From Apteryx mantelli (taxonomy: Eukaryota; Chordata; Aves; Apterygiformes; Apterygidae), in NCBI RefSeq assembly GCF_036417845.1, contig NC_089990.1, positions 1,805,501-1,869,500 on the forward strand: a stretch of DNA of 64,000 bases. The letters are read 5' to 3'. The notes beneath the pieces were generated by a model. The model was given only the letters and a program-made list of their open reading frames with translations. It was not told the origin of the DNA and made no database searches. The position numbers and the translations under genes are program-made. Every line of letters starts with the position of its first letter. Position 1 is the first letter of the stretch. Positions 36,386 to 49,310 of this stretch are shown here, in pieces.

Positions 36386-39300
36386 TGTTGAGGTGAAGCA
36401 AAAATAAGCAAAGCATTGAGAGAAAAGCTACTTCCTACCTGGCTGGAAGGGAAGTACCAGGACTGTCATGGGAAAGACTGGTTTTCTGAAACTTCCAGCC
36501 CATTTCCAGACCAAAGAGGCTCTGAAAAGCAGCTGAATGTTTGACTTCTGCTTTGACTTGAATCTCAGAGCTTTGGGGTGATGTTTACACATTAACTGTT
36601 AGGTGTTACCAAAGTCCTGCAGATGCAAAGCCTGTGAACTCATTGTCCGTTGGTTATCAGGCACTATGTTGTAAGGTTAATGTAACTAGTTTTCAGGGAA
36701 GATGCAGAGAATGTCTCCCGAGCAGATGTTATTGTTGTTGCTACCCAGAATAGGTAGGACCATTCTTGTTTGAATATTCATAACAGCATCCATATATTTT
36801 CAGCCTAGTTTACACAGATCTGAGAACCAGTACATGCAGCAGGTTAGCAAATAGGAATCTGACTTTTTTTTGTTTGCTCTGTTGCTAAAAAATTAGTTGC
36901 ATAGCTGCTTTGATGAATAGCAAAAGCATACAGTTAGACCAAAGGAGGGAGCACAGTCATGTTCCTGTCTCAAGACAACCAGATCCAGTCCATTCTTAAG
37001 GAAATTAGATTTTTCATGTACTGCCAAGAGTTAAGCTAATTCCAGGCATCCTTTTCAGAGATAGGCTGAATCCAATCTTTGAACAACTCATCTAGAGAGA
37101 GAAGAATAGCCCAGTGTGGTGTGTCAGCAAGTGGCCCTGAGTCACTGGCCCTGTTCACTGTCTGCTCTGGAGCCTGCTCCGATGAGACAGTGCAGGACCC
37201 AGAATCTGCTCTGCCGCAGATAGCATGGCTCTGTGGCCTCTCCGTTTTGCCCCACATGCGTGTGCCATATCATACAGATCCGGTAGGTGCGAATCTCATC
37301 CTTGAGGGGCAAGTGTCATTGTGCCCACCCCGAAGCTCTCTTGCACTGCCAGAGACCAGAGCAATGTACACGTGCATTAGCATAAATGAGAATCCGGACT
37401 TGTACAGTCTCCTGTGACACTGAATGTAATGGCGCAAGAAGTTTCTGTGCCAGCATATGTACTGTGTGATGTCAAGAGAGGAGTGAATGCTGCAGAGCTT
37501 GAAGGAATGAAGTTGAATAGCCCAGGTGGTCTTACATGGGCATCAAAAGGGGCTCAGGGAGGCTGGCTAGGTTTTGCTGAAACAACCTGAGAGCTGTGAG
37601 AAATATCTTTACCATACCTAATATCCGATGATGAGCTTCATCTCAGGAGGCAGAGATCCCTTACTACCTCCCAGTGAATGATCTGAAAGCTGATCAGTTT
37701 CCAAGATTGGGTCTTTAGTGTAATTACTGAGACAGTGTAGTTGCATCAGCCTAATCAGCTGAACATGATGCAGGTACACAGTACATGAGGAAGCTCTGCG
37801 GGGCACTTCTGCTCTAACTAAAGGAGATCCAAACATTTTCCAAGCTGCGGCTTCCCACAAGGTACACACGTAAGCATCACTCACTGTATCAGTGTGGAGG
37901 GCACCCTGTCTCCTGGCACGGAGGGTAACGTGGATATGCATGGTATGGAGGCTCGCTGGCAGGCGCAGGGCTGTGTTTTTTACCTAGTGTGACTGAGAAG
38001 AAAGTGCTGAGTCTTCACAGAGCAAGGCTTTTGGAAGGAGCTCTTTTATTTAGCAAGTCTAGGCTGCTGTCAATAAGTTCTGTGGTTTTAGGGCACCATA
38101 TGCTGTATTCAACACTTTGCCAATCTAGTTAAATGAATCCAGACTAGGCTGTTCACAGAACAGGACTGAGCAGCTGGAAGTGGTGTATGTTGCAGTCCAT
38201 TATTATAAGGCCATCGGATAAAAATCTTCTCTCTGGTCTGACATTACAACCTTAATAATCCTCTATCTATATTAGCTCTCTCGTTGCTGTACAAGGGAGA
38301 AGTCCAGAAAGTAGACCTTAACATGGTCTCAGTTAATATCTCTGACATTATTTTTATTAAAAGAATGCTGCTGTTAGCCCTGGAGTCAATTAGCCTGGGA
38401 TAAGGAGAGAAAAGAGGGAGTTTGTTTGCACAGTGCATGCAGGTACGCTTCCCAATCCACTCCCCATCGCGCCCCCAGTGTGAACGTGGACTCCAGGACC
38501 TGGAGTCTTCCCAGAGCAGCTCTTGATGCAGCCACCTGGGACTTTGGAAAATATCAAGTCCAAAAGGATTTATTATACAGCAAATCTAAAACCCAGGTGC
38601 TGTTTCCTTTCTTTTTCAGTTGAATGGTCTGGATTCTTCTCCCCAGAGAAAGATGCCATGTGTTAGGCTTGGTCTGTAAAGTCAAATGTTCCCTTCAATG
38701 ACTAGATTTCTCCCCACTGAGAGAACACCCCCCTTCCCAGAGCAGTGATTCCTCATGGTCCTTCTGGAGCAAAACAGATTTCTGTCCCCTGGGCCGCATG
38801 TCCGAGGCGCAGGGGGAGCTGGCAGGGATGGAGCTGGCTTTGATGCTGTCACCCCACGGCAGATCACAAGTCCCTTCGCTGGGCACGTTCCCGTTGCTTG
38901 GCCGTCGTGCTGTTTGCCGGGTTGCTAGTTGTACGTGAGCGGAGGCAGCCACGGCTGAATCCGCAGGGAATCGGGCTGGCCAGGCCTCGGCTCTGCCACT
39001 GAAGCTGCGAGAGGAAAGGTAGCTATGTTCTGTCTGGAGTGTTAGTCTTGAGTTTTGCACTTTAATGTAACTGCCAGTTGTACAAATTAATTAAAAATAA
39101 CTGAAGAAAAATCCCAAAGAAAGGCCCTGCTTCCTCTGGTGAAGATTAATCATTAGTTGAGCCTCTTTCTTATGAAAATACAGATCCATGGTAGCCCCAG
39201 GCAAAAGATTCCCTGGGAGAGCCCTCACCATTCGTGCTCTGAGTTAGGGAAATCACTTTGAAAGCATCTGACAACTAAAGCAGAACATGTTGAGTAACTT

Positions 39301-41617
39301 GGCAACACTCAGAAAACATCTTGAAATGGTTTTTGTTCAACACATTTTGCTCTGCTTCAATAGGAAATGTCAGGGCAGTTCATTCACTGCCACTCAGGAC
39401 TCCAGGCAATGCTGGGAGACAGTTCATTTGCCCCACGTTTGCAGGGGGAGGAAAAAAAAAGAAAGAAATTTTCTGATATCTGCTAATCTCAAGGAAGGAT
39501 CCCCATCAGCAGCGTGATAGCACTTCCCAAATTTTGTACGTGTCTTCTGGCAAGCATGGTCTACTTGTGTTGCATTTGAAATGGAGGTTGGTGATTTAGA
39601 GCAAAAGAGCGTGGCTGTTTTCACTGATGGTGGAATACTGTATCACGAATCCTGCTGGGAGTGGTCACTAGTTTGTGTTCAGACTTTTCATTTAAGTCTC
39701 TACCCTCAAAAAGTCATGCAGCAGCTTGTAATAAATTATAATGTGATACCTAGCTACCACCCCAGAAAGGAATGCATATAGAAATTAATAGAGACAAATT
39801 CAGGGGAGTTGTACAGAAATATACTCAGATTTTTTGAAAATCACTGTTAAAATCTATGCAATATGTCAGACAATTTTTTTATAGCCTTTTTGGGCTGCCT
39901 TGTGGATTTCTGTCCACAGGAGTATAAATCTCTATTAAATCATATTTGAAAGGTTAAGAAGGGCAATTTCTAATGTTTAGCCAAGATGTTGGTAACAACT
40001 TACTTTAGCCTGTCAAACAAAGTCAGTTCTTAAGCATTCCAGGGGGATGATAGAGGTACCTAAATTACCCCAGCCCGTGATTACCCGTTCTCCCCCTCAG
40101 GCGGTCTTTGAGTAGTGCTGCCGGGCAGTGGCAGGTCCGTGGGAGCTCTGAAGGTCCATCTTCTCCCAGGCCCAAGCATTGTTTATTCTGTATTTCAGGG
40201 GAGAAGCTTTTTAGCAGCTCTTTTTGGTTGTTCTCAGTCCTGCGCGGCTCTTTGGGTGAATGTTTTCACTCCTGTGCTCTGCTGGAGGACGGGGGCAGAG
40301 GAAGGCAGGAGCGCTGCTCGCTGTCGTGGTTAGAAACACTGTGAAGTTCAGCTGTGCAGATCCGTATGCTGATGGCCTGTAACAGTAGTGGGGATTTGTT
40401 TAGCGAAGAGTTATTATTTAAAGGATTAATATTGGAAGCGGGTATTAAAGAGTGTGAGAGGGATGCCTGGAAGCTGCGTAGCCGCATAGAGGATGCTGTG
40501 TAGCTGCACTCAGATGGACTTTGTGTCGCAGTGCAAGAAGCAGCCGCAGGTTTTGCAGCTGTCCACCAAAGCAGTGGTGTCGCTGCAAGCTCTCTCCGTT
40601 CACTCACACCGTGATCATCCTGCTCTATTTGTACCCTGAGCAGGAGTGAAGAATCGGGACCTGAACGCTGCAAATTCAGACATTTTATACCATTCCTACA
40701 GTTTCAAAACACAAGTCCCACCGAGAGGCAGTGGCCTCTCTAAATGTGTAGCTGACAAAGCCAGCACTGACCCTGCTACCCCAAGGCTGAATGAAGAAGA
40801 GAAGCCTTCAAAACCTGGACTTGCTCTACCATCTGAGGGTTGCTGCTGACTGAGTCTCAGGTGCATCTGACCACACTTGCTCTGGCCTTTTGCAGTTTGG
40901 ATTTTGTAGGCTATGTAGCTGTCTTCTCCTGGCACAGGTTGTCATGTCACTACGGGACACCCGTCTTGTTGGGTGGGGAGTGCTGAACATAGGTGAAGGA
41001 GAAGTTTCACCGCTCAGCCAGGCCATACAGCGCTGCGCTGAGACCCTGCGAGGGAGGTCACAGACCTTCGGATGCCGCTGGGGTAGATCTGGTGCAGTTC
41101 TCAAAGGGACCTTCAGCTCTGCTCTTCAGGGCTCCCTTCTGGGATGAAGGGAGCACAGGAAATATTGTGGCCATATGCGAAGGATAAATCATTTTCAAAC
41201 AGGGACATTAAAAAAAATGATTCCTTTTAAAAGTTGCTGGATTTTTAATTTCTGTGTGTTTCTAACCTGCTCCATTGCGCACCTCCTCACAACACATGTA
41301 GGCAGGATTTACAAACCATGTGTCGAACTCCCTGAGCCAGGACAACTGTTGGTATTCTCCTTAGGAGAAAGCTGAAACATTGTGGTGTGCGTTTCTCTGG
41401 GATTTTTTAAGTCGTTAACACATAAAGCGTAGCAAATGTTCCATATGGTCCCCAGGGAGGAAACCCAAGGGGAATAGCTGGGTCCTCCGGTTTCTTACAA
41501 ACACAAGCATGTCTCCCCATAGCTCTTGCTAGACTAGGCAGTAGCAGCTGTGCAAGGAAATATTCACACTGTAGGTTCTTTTCCAAATCCAGTAGCTATA
41601 TTTTCTTCTCTCTCTCT

Positions 41618-41634
41618 TTTTTTTTTTTTTTTTT
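41618..41634 (+). repeat. Poly-T tract
   Basis: A run of about 17 T after a ctctctctc stretch. It might be the poly(A) end of an unrecognised minus-strand retroelement, but no flanking element was identified. Confidence 0.6.
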
Positions 41635-42179
41635 GGTACTTTATGAGCATCTCTTGCTGCTTTTTGCTCTGGATATCCCAATTAACTTCATCCTACATGT
41701 CCCAACCTCAGGAACAAAGTACCAGACGTACCGCAAATCAGTCCTGTAGGACACAGAAACCACCTGATCAGGTGTCTGTGCCATGTACGCGGCAGGGCTC
41801 AGCTGCAAGGAACCTCCTAGCCTCGCTGAATGTGCTGCTCTCAGCTCTGGTGCCCTTCTTTTTTGCCAAATCTCAGCATAAGCCAGTGCCTGTAAGACTT
41901 GCTGCTCCCAGACAGGAGATGGGCTGAATTACTAAATAACTCCAGCCTAGTTTTATTTACTGTATATCTAGTTTATTTATTTGAAACAAGGTCAAGAGTA
42001 GTTTCCTGTCTCTTTAACATTTGGAACTATGGAATTTTATTATGATCCTTCTTCAGACCAGGAAGTCTACAACTTTGCTTGTTGTAAACTGAAACTCCAA
42101 AACACACAAAAAAATGGGTTTAGCTTAAGAAATTTGGGGTTGATTTTACCATTTTTAAATGTATTTATTTGGGAACTGT

Positions 42180-42470
42180 ACATGCCTGAGTTGCAAAACA
42201 AAAAGCCATTTCAAGCCAGACAGTATTTTTTTTTATTTTATTTTGAAACTTGTCAAAACAAGCCATATTGATAATTATGACCAATTTTTTCAAATTGAGA
42301 AATGTATCAGGAACAGCCCTTTCCCACAAAACCTTTCATTTTCAAAAACTAAAATGAAAAAAATCAATCACACTTTTTCTGTTTGCACAATTGGAACTGG
42401 TGGCTGTGTATTCTAAGAGAATAGCAATTTGTAAGGAATTCCAACCAGCTCTACTTAAAATAGCATCCAG
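42180..42470. repeat. Old AT-rich repeat ending in 'ccaaccagctctact'
   Basis: The segment is rich in ttttgaaacttgtcaaaac, cattttcaaaaactaaaatg and aaatcaatcacactttttc words. It ends in ttccaaccagctctactt, a phrase typical of an interspersed AT-rich repeat in reptile and bird genomes. I cannot name the family. It carries partly self-complementary words, suggesting a non-autonomous element. Confidence 0.35.
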
Positions 42471-45400
42471 CCAATTTCTTGGGGGCAGTAGGCTGAGCAG
42501 CTTAGTGGTGAAAGCAAATTGGAGAGTTTCCTGTTTTACCAGGGCTGTTTCAGTCCGGGAGAGCACACCTTGGGAACTGCTTGTGCATGTTCCTGACTGG
42601 CGGTTTGTTGCTGAGGTGCTGCTGTCTGGAAGAAAGCATCACTTTTTTCTTTAGGACCTCACTCCGTGTTGGATGCCCCCAGCCATCCTTCTAACCCAGC
42701 TCTATTTTCTTTTCCAAAACAAAATGAATCCAGCTTCTTCTAGCTTCCAATGCATTCAGACATCACAGCTATGGGAAGCCTTCAAAACCAGAGATATTCC
42801 CACACATTCATGGGAGTTTAAATTAGAAGAAATTAAATGCATTGGTCCAGCAGGGATACCACAAAGTGAGTGGACATGAAGGGAGAAAAGCAAACATTAT
42901 GTTTCAACAATAACCAGTTTAAGGGAATGTATTGAAAAGAAGAGAGCCCCAAAGAAAGTGTTCCTTGCCCTCTTGCCATTTTCGATTCAAAGCACGGGAG
43001 ATGCTGTTGGAAGACCATACAAGTTCTCTCTGACCCTTTGCTGATGGTGAGGGACAAGCACTTTGAGGTCCAGACGAGCTGTCAGATCAAAGGAGTGCGG
43101 GGGGAACCTCCATGGGAATCGGATGAGCCCCTGTGGGATGGCTTTGGGTGTACGTGAAAAAGGCTGTTTGTGACCGAACCCTTCTCAAGTGCTTGTGAAA
43201 TGTTGGTGGTTACAGAGCTCAGACCTGCAAAAGGTCCTTTTACAGTACATGGTGGCGAGGTGAAAAAAAAAACCATACTGCTGAAGTCAAAATATTCTTT
43301 CTAATCCCCCTGCCCAGTTTCTCTTTCTTTCCAGCTTTCTTCTTCCTCTGCCTTCCTAACCTTCCTTCTCTATTCCCCACCCTCCTTCTGTTTCTCTCTT
43401 TCTCCCCTCTGTCATAAGAAAGTGACTGTGTCCTTGAGGGGACAGTTTTCTTATGCCATTTTATACACTGTGCTTCATGTTTAGAACTTTTTTGCACTAG
43501 TTCCTATTACATTTATTTTCCAAAATGGTTTGACAAAAAACAAAACAAAAAAACAAAAACACAAAACCATGCTATAATTCAGTTGTATTAAAATATTATC
43601 CTACTACTCTCTGTGTTCAATAGTCTCTGTACCTGTAATGCTTTCAGTTCTGTTGTATTTTGGGGCAGAGGTTTTCTCCGCTCCTTGTTTAACCCAGTAA
43701 AGAAATAAAATGTTAAGAATTGATGATAACTTCCTCCTCCCTTTCTCTGTTGCTTAATTTGGGATGTGTAGATCCCACTGTGCTTCTCATATTCCAGGGA
43801 GATTAGGTGGGACTGTAGCTCACCAGGCCCCGGGGACAGGCTGGTCTCTTATTTCTGCTTGCCCATCACAACCGACCCTGCAGACCGTGCCATGGAGCCG
43901 CCAGCACCGTTCAAATCAAGACTTTGGGAAAAATGATGCATCCGGGCTGAAGAGTCCAGTGGATTTGCTATGTCTGTCCTACGGGTGTTTTCCTACAAAA
44001 TCCAATCTCAGATGGAGGACAGAAGAGGCAGAATGGAGGGACAATAACCCTGCCTTGCTGAATCTGATTTCGTAACCTTTCTTTATATTCTTTTGTTTCT
44101 TCCCTTCACATTTCTTGCCATGGGGCTCACCTCAGAACAATAGGGGCGAAGACTGTCACCAAGAGATTCATCAGAGAATAATGACTCAACCAGGGTATCC
44201 AAATTTTGTCCAGCTGAAGTCCACACCCACATATAATCTGGAATTAATTCATCTGGACAACAGATCTCCGCATGCAACAGAGCTAGGACACTCCGCTCCA
44301 AATTGAATGCTGCATGCCAGGCTGCAAAAGGCCATGTAATAAAACTCTGAAGTTACATTTTGGCCATTGCTACCCTGAGCTGAAAATTCTCAGTTTGGAA
44401 GGAAGATGGGGAAAAGAGAGCAAAAAGGGAATGAAACTGGACAGAGATAGAAAAAAAGAACAGATTGGTACAGGAGATGAATTAGAGAAGGAGGGTGCTG
44501 GAAGACAACAAGCTCTGCTGTAAAACCAAAAAAGAGAATAAAGAACTGGTAGAGAGTGCAGGAGGGGAGACACTGAGCAGAACCAAAAGAGTGGGGCAGA
44601 TGGTATATTCTGTAAAATGTACAAAAGATTGTGTAAGTAAACAATTAGAGGAATATGTCACTGTTAGAAGTGAAGAAGGCATTTCCTGGCCTCTTGTGAG
44701 GTTCTCATTCCACTCTGCTGAAACAAAATCATTTCTACAAGAGACAGGTTTTCTTTGTAACTCAGAATGAAAAACAAAAAAAAAATACATTCACTCGAGT
44801 TCTTGAAACAGTACAGTTAACCCCACAATATGCACAACTGAAGAGCAGTGAAAGAGTCTGCTGGAAGCTTTCACCTCCTAGGTGTCGAGACTGGGTTCCT
44901 CATACCTCAGCTAGGAAGAACAGAAATTTGTCTTCTGTGGCTCTGCTCCCATGTGTCAGTAACAGCATTGAGGTTACAAGATATATAGCCTCTTGCTAGG
45001 CTCTACCTTTCCTGGCCCATGCTCCTATGGAGACACTTTAATCTCTTTTCTCCTATTTGCTTCACAGCCAATATACACATTCAGCTCTCGAGCTGCAAAA
45101 TTTGGAGTATTTCAGGGCTACTGCAAGTCCTTGCCAACAGCCCGCTCCTGTGTACACTTCTGCACACAGCTACGCATGCACCAGCACAGACACACACTTC
45201 TTCCCTGACCATTAAGGTCAGCAGATGGATTGGTACCTGATTTTCATTTCTACAGTGTTTTGCTCATTCACTTGCTGGGTAGAAGAGGACACCAAATCTC
45301 CTTTCAGAGGGAGCCAGTTTGTTTGAAACAACTGCTTGGTTGCCTTTCTGTCCACAAAACCCAGATGGAGGAGGTGCAGCATACTGGGACAATCTGTCGG

Positions 45401-48400
45401 GAGGGTCCTGGGGTTACTCCCAGTCGGGGCAACAAGAGCTCAGCGTATCCCAGCCCGTTTTATACTGAAATTGTGCTGCTTGTTTCATAAGTTACCGGCA
45501 TTGTAGCAAGTGGGGTTCAAAGGCCATTACATTTACTGCACCACAGACACATTGGGTGATACTGAAACCCTGACAGCAGAATCCTGGTACTGACTCCCGA
45601 GGGGCATCCTGGAGCACAAAGCCTGCCCGTACCAGCAGCTCCAGTGCCAGCGTCGTCCCCACATTGTTTTGCTTGTACTGCAAAGTGATATTACTTGTCT
45701 AGATTTTGCTTTTCATATTTTCTGATTAACTGAACCAAAAGTGAAAAGCATACTCTTGCAACCAGTCTGAGAGGCGGAACTCTTTCCTGTATGCTCGTAA
45801 GAGCTGTTTATTGCCAGGTTCACGGGATTTGACTTTTGCTGTTGGCGCAATTGGCAAGCAGTAAACACAGCTGTTCTACCTGCTGCAGGCCAGGACTTGT
45901 GAAGCAAACACACAGTGAAGAGGGTCAGGAGTAAAACAGGAGCTCAGCTAGGACACCTGGAGAACCTGTATGCCTTGGGATCCTAGGAAGACCTCAAGTC
46001 AGAGTTTAGGACATTTGGTCTTACAGTAGTGCACAGGGCAGTGACTGCTGGAGCTGCTTCTTCTAAGCCTGGGGAGAAACTCAGAAATGCGAGTGTTATT
46101 AGGGAAGAGTTAAAACTACTTCATACATGCAGTTGCAAGAAACTGATCTTGTCTGATACAACTGTCCCAAGGGTGACTCCCCTCTCAGTTCGCTAGCAGA
46201 AGAAAACCACCTATCATCTCTCATGAGGTCTCCAGAAGCAATACTTATGTGAGTTCCCACTGAATTTCTCAGGTAATCTTCATAGCTTTGGTAGAAAAGC
46301 CAGGGAATAGTGTAGATGATGCACAGAAGCATCGACAATGCAAGTCAGAGATGGCGGGCTCCTTTTTTTTTTTAAATCCCTTTGTCCTGTTTTGTTCTAG
46401 GCCTGTTGTTTTGCTTTTTAGAAGGAACTTGGAAACTGGATGGGTGCAGGTGAAAACTTCAATACATAATTAGGTAGGGTGGGATGAAGGTACCCACCTG
46501 CTTTTACTGAGTGAAAGCTGCAGAGTCTTCCGCAGGACTCCTTGGAGACCTAGCACAGCTTCTGAGGACTCCTTTGAGTCAGATATTTGGCTGTGCTGTT
46601 AGCAGGTCTAGATGGGCTTTGTGGGAGCCCACAGAATCCACAATTGGCCATTGCTTCTTCTAGTTCCTGAATCAGGTAAGAATTTTGCTAATGCAAGCTT
46701 CTATGCATTCATTAACAAGACTTGCAATTCAGTGTAGCACTTCAGAAGATTTTTAGATTCTTAACAGTATCAGATACCTGAAACAAATCAGATGCTAGGG
46801 AGAGGAAGGAATATTTCACTCTATACACTGCACAGGTTTTCTAAAACTGGATTTACAGGCCCTTCTTTAAAAGCTTGTTCCTACAGGGGGAAAAGTGTAA
46901 TAAAGAGTATTCTTGTGCCCCTGAAGTATAAAGTAAAGTCAAGATGGTTTCCAGGAGGAAGACTGAACATGAACTTCCAATGTAGGAGTATGACTATCAG
47001 TTAACGGAAGTAGGGATTTTCTCTTCTTATTTGCATACTGGGGATCATGCTCAGACACACAGACAAACAGAAAATCATACACCAGAGGCTACATCCAGAA
47101 TACCGCTTGGATGTCTCAATTTTTTTATAAATCCTGCTGTAGGCGCTTAAATCCAATCTTGTGAGGTAATATCCTCCAATACAGGCATTGCCTAATCTCT
47201 CCAGGCACCTCCTTGCTTGCCTTTAAGGTACTCTAGACAACTACTGTTCTTCTCCTGTGCATGTCCTGAACTGCCCCAGTCCAAGCAGCTCTGTACCTTA
47301 GCTGAGACCTAGAAACCAGGTATCTAAGCCTTGCAAAGGGCTCAGTCTGGTAAATACGCTGTCTGTGTGCCAAGAATCAGGCTTCTCAGAAAATGTGTTT
47401 GGGATCACTTTTTCCTTCTGGAACATTGCCAGCAAGACAGGTCCCAAGCAGGTCATGTGCCCTCATTGATTTCTACCTGTAGCCTAATACAGCGATGACA
47501 AAACACTGGCATCTCTGCCACGCTTGGCATTGACTGGGTGGCAGCAACAGGTACAAAGCCTTTCAGTATAGACCTGCTGCCAGACTTCAGAAAAAGCTTG
47601 CAATCGCTGGCTTAGGAGGGAGAATGCTGAGCCAAATGGTGAAAGACGCAGGTTTAGGCACTGGCTGAGCCCATAGGAATTAACACTACAGTGCGGGCTC
47701 TGCTGGGCCAGGCTCGGGGTGTACTGTTTGTTACAGCTGCAGATGTTTAGGGGAAGTGTAGGAGAAGCATATAGCAACATTTTTCCTGAAATATCCTTCC
47801 AGCAACTTGCAATTATGAGTTTTCTAAGCCAGATGCAAGGGATTTCCTGGTATCTCTTTATGTAATAGCTCTGGATTGATGTTTCACTGTTGAATTTGTG
47901 TAGCTGTGTTCTTGGATCCAGCTATTTACTCTGGTGTCCACCCTCCCGCAGCAGTAAATTCTGTAGTTTAACATTGCGTGTTTGGAAAGGTATTTGTTCT
48001 TCTTGGTGACTCCTTTTGATGTCCCCTACGTCTCAGCAGCTGAGAAATAATAGCCTCCAAGCCTCTCAGGGCTTGATGGACCCCAGTCACCTCTCCCCTT
48101 GGTCACCGTTTTTCCAAGGAGAAAGGTACCACGACTGAGCCCCAGCTCTCTGCCTCCGGGACGCGCTGAAAGAGGGCAGCTCCTGCTGAGGCTTGGCCCC
48201 TGCGTAAACGGAATTCAAGATTTATGGGGCCAGGGAAAAGGGGCAAGAGGGAACATGACTGTCTAGCCTGGTGAGTAGCCAATATTGCTTCTGAACGTAA
48301 AATGAACTAGTCATTGGATAAAACACAGAGAACAGTCTTAACGACCGCACAAGCAAAAGGAGCCCTGGTCCATGGCTAGAGCGGCTGGGCACGTAAAGAA

Positions 48401-48774
48401 CGGGAGCGATTAAAAGAATGCCTGCGCTTAAAATAAATAATAATAATAATATAAAAAAGCAGCTTTTTGAAGTGGGAAACTTGTCTTTGTACTTCAAGAG
48501 GAAGGGGGGTCTCCAGGAGAGCCTAAGGGGCGCAGCCTGAGCAAAAGCCTGCAGGGTGCTCGGGCGCCAGGGCTGCGGCCGGCCGAACCCCGCCGGCTGC
48601 GGAGGGCGAAGGCCGGGCGAGCGGGCGGCGGAGCACACGCAGGCTGTGTAAAAAACCCGGCTCTGGGGCCGGCTTTCACGCCCCGCCTCCCCGCGAGGCC
48701 TGCGGCGGCCGCTCCCCCCCCCTCAGAGCGCCGCCGCCCGGCGCCGCTTCGCCTCGCGCCGCCCAACCGCCGCG

Positions 48775-48816
48775 CGGCGACCGTTGGGGCCGGCGCGGCG
48801 ACCGTTGGGGCTGGGG
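48775..48816 (+). repeat. 21-base tandem duplication
   Basis: Two copies of a unit beginning cggcgaccgttgggg, starting at 48775 and 48796. Each copy carries CCGTTGG, the complement of a MYB-type CAACGG site. It sits about 35 bases before the first CTCF-like site. Confidence 0.75.
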
Positions 48817-48848
48817 CCGGCGCGCGCGCACCGCGCTGCCGCCTCCGC

Positions 48849-48862
48849 CCGCCAGGGGGCAG
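48849..48862 (+). promoter_or_regulatory. CTCF-like site 1
   Basis: CCGCCAGGGGGCAG fits the published CTCF pattern CCGCNNGGNGGCAG at every fixed position. It lies in the orphan CpG island. Occupancy is inferred. Confidence 0.6.
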
Positions 48863-48977
48863 CGCCGCCCCTGCGCCCGGCCCCGGCCCCGGCTGCGGCT
48901 CGGGCTGCGCGGCGACGCGGTGCCTGCGGGCGCGGAGCGGCCTGTCGGGGCCGGGCCGGTGGGCAGGGGGCGGCGAG

Positions 48978-48994
48978 GGCAGCAGGGGGCCCTT
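48978..48994 (+). promoter_or_regulatory. CTCF-like site 2
   Basis: GGCAGCAGGGGGCCCTT contains CAGCAGGGGGC, matching the CTCF core CASYAGRKGGC. It has the same orientation as site 1, about 130 bases downstream. Confidence 0.5.
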
Positions 48995-49310
48995 CCCCGG
49001 CTCTCGTGGCCGTGGCAAGGCCGTGAAACCGCCGCTGCCCGCGCCCCCGCGCCGCCGCTCTGCGGCCCTCGTCCGTGTGGGGAATAACGCGGCCACAGCG
49101 AGCGTGACAGGCCCCTCGCCCCGGTGGAGCCGAGGCCGAGCCGGGAGATCTGTGCAGGGATAAATTCCCGGCCCACGCAAGCCGTGTGGAAGATGGTGGG
49201 AGAGGCGCCGGTCTGCAGGCTGAGCCGCCTCGTGGCAGAGCCGCCTCGAAATGGGCTCCGCGGCCGTGAAGACGAGGGGCTCGTTGTTGGGTGGCCGCGG
49301 GTAGCGCGGC

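Larger units (their letters stand above)
36400..48480. other. Intergenic DNA between NALF2 and EDA, left part
   Basis: AT-richer DNA with low CpG content. No protein frame resembles a known family, and no RNA gene is seen. An A-rich purine stretch at 44390-44620 opens Phe/Ser/Leu-rich frames on the minus strand that are compositional. A later AATAAA at about 43704 follows an A-rich run. Text at 47090-47340 (taggcgcttaaatccaatct and similar) resembles an old interspersed repeat of uncertain family. Confidence 0.5.
48480..49310. promoter_or_regulatory. Orphan CpG island between NALF2 and EDA
   Basis: An abrupt GC- and CpG-rich block of about 830 bases with AT-rich DNA on both sides, about 14 kb downstream of the NALF2 stop and 14 kb upstream of EDA. 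It holds two CTCF-like motifs (48849-48862 and 48978-48994) and a 21-base tandem duplication (48775-48816) with MYB-type CCGTTGG words. Open frames (for example 48494-49486 minus) are low-complexity Arg/Ala/Pro. It may be an insulator, an lncRNA promoter or a distal EDA regulatory island. Confidence 0.6.

Noticed and set aside
44370-44790. Overlapping Phe/Ser/Leu-rich minus-strand frames
   Set aside because: Antisense of an A- and G-rich stretch; no domain or start-site support.
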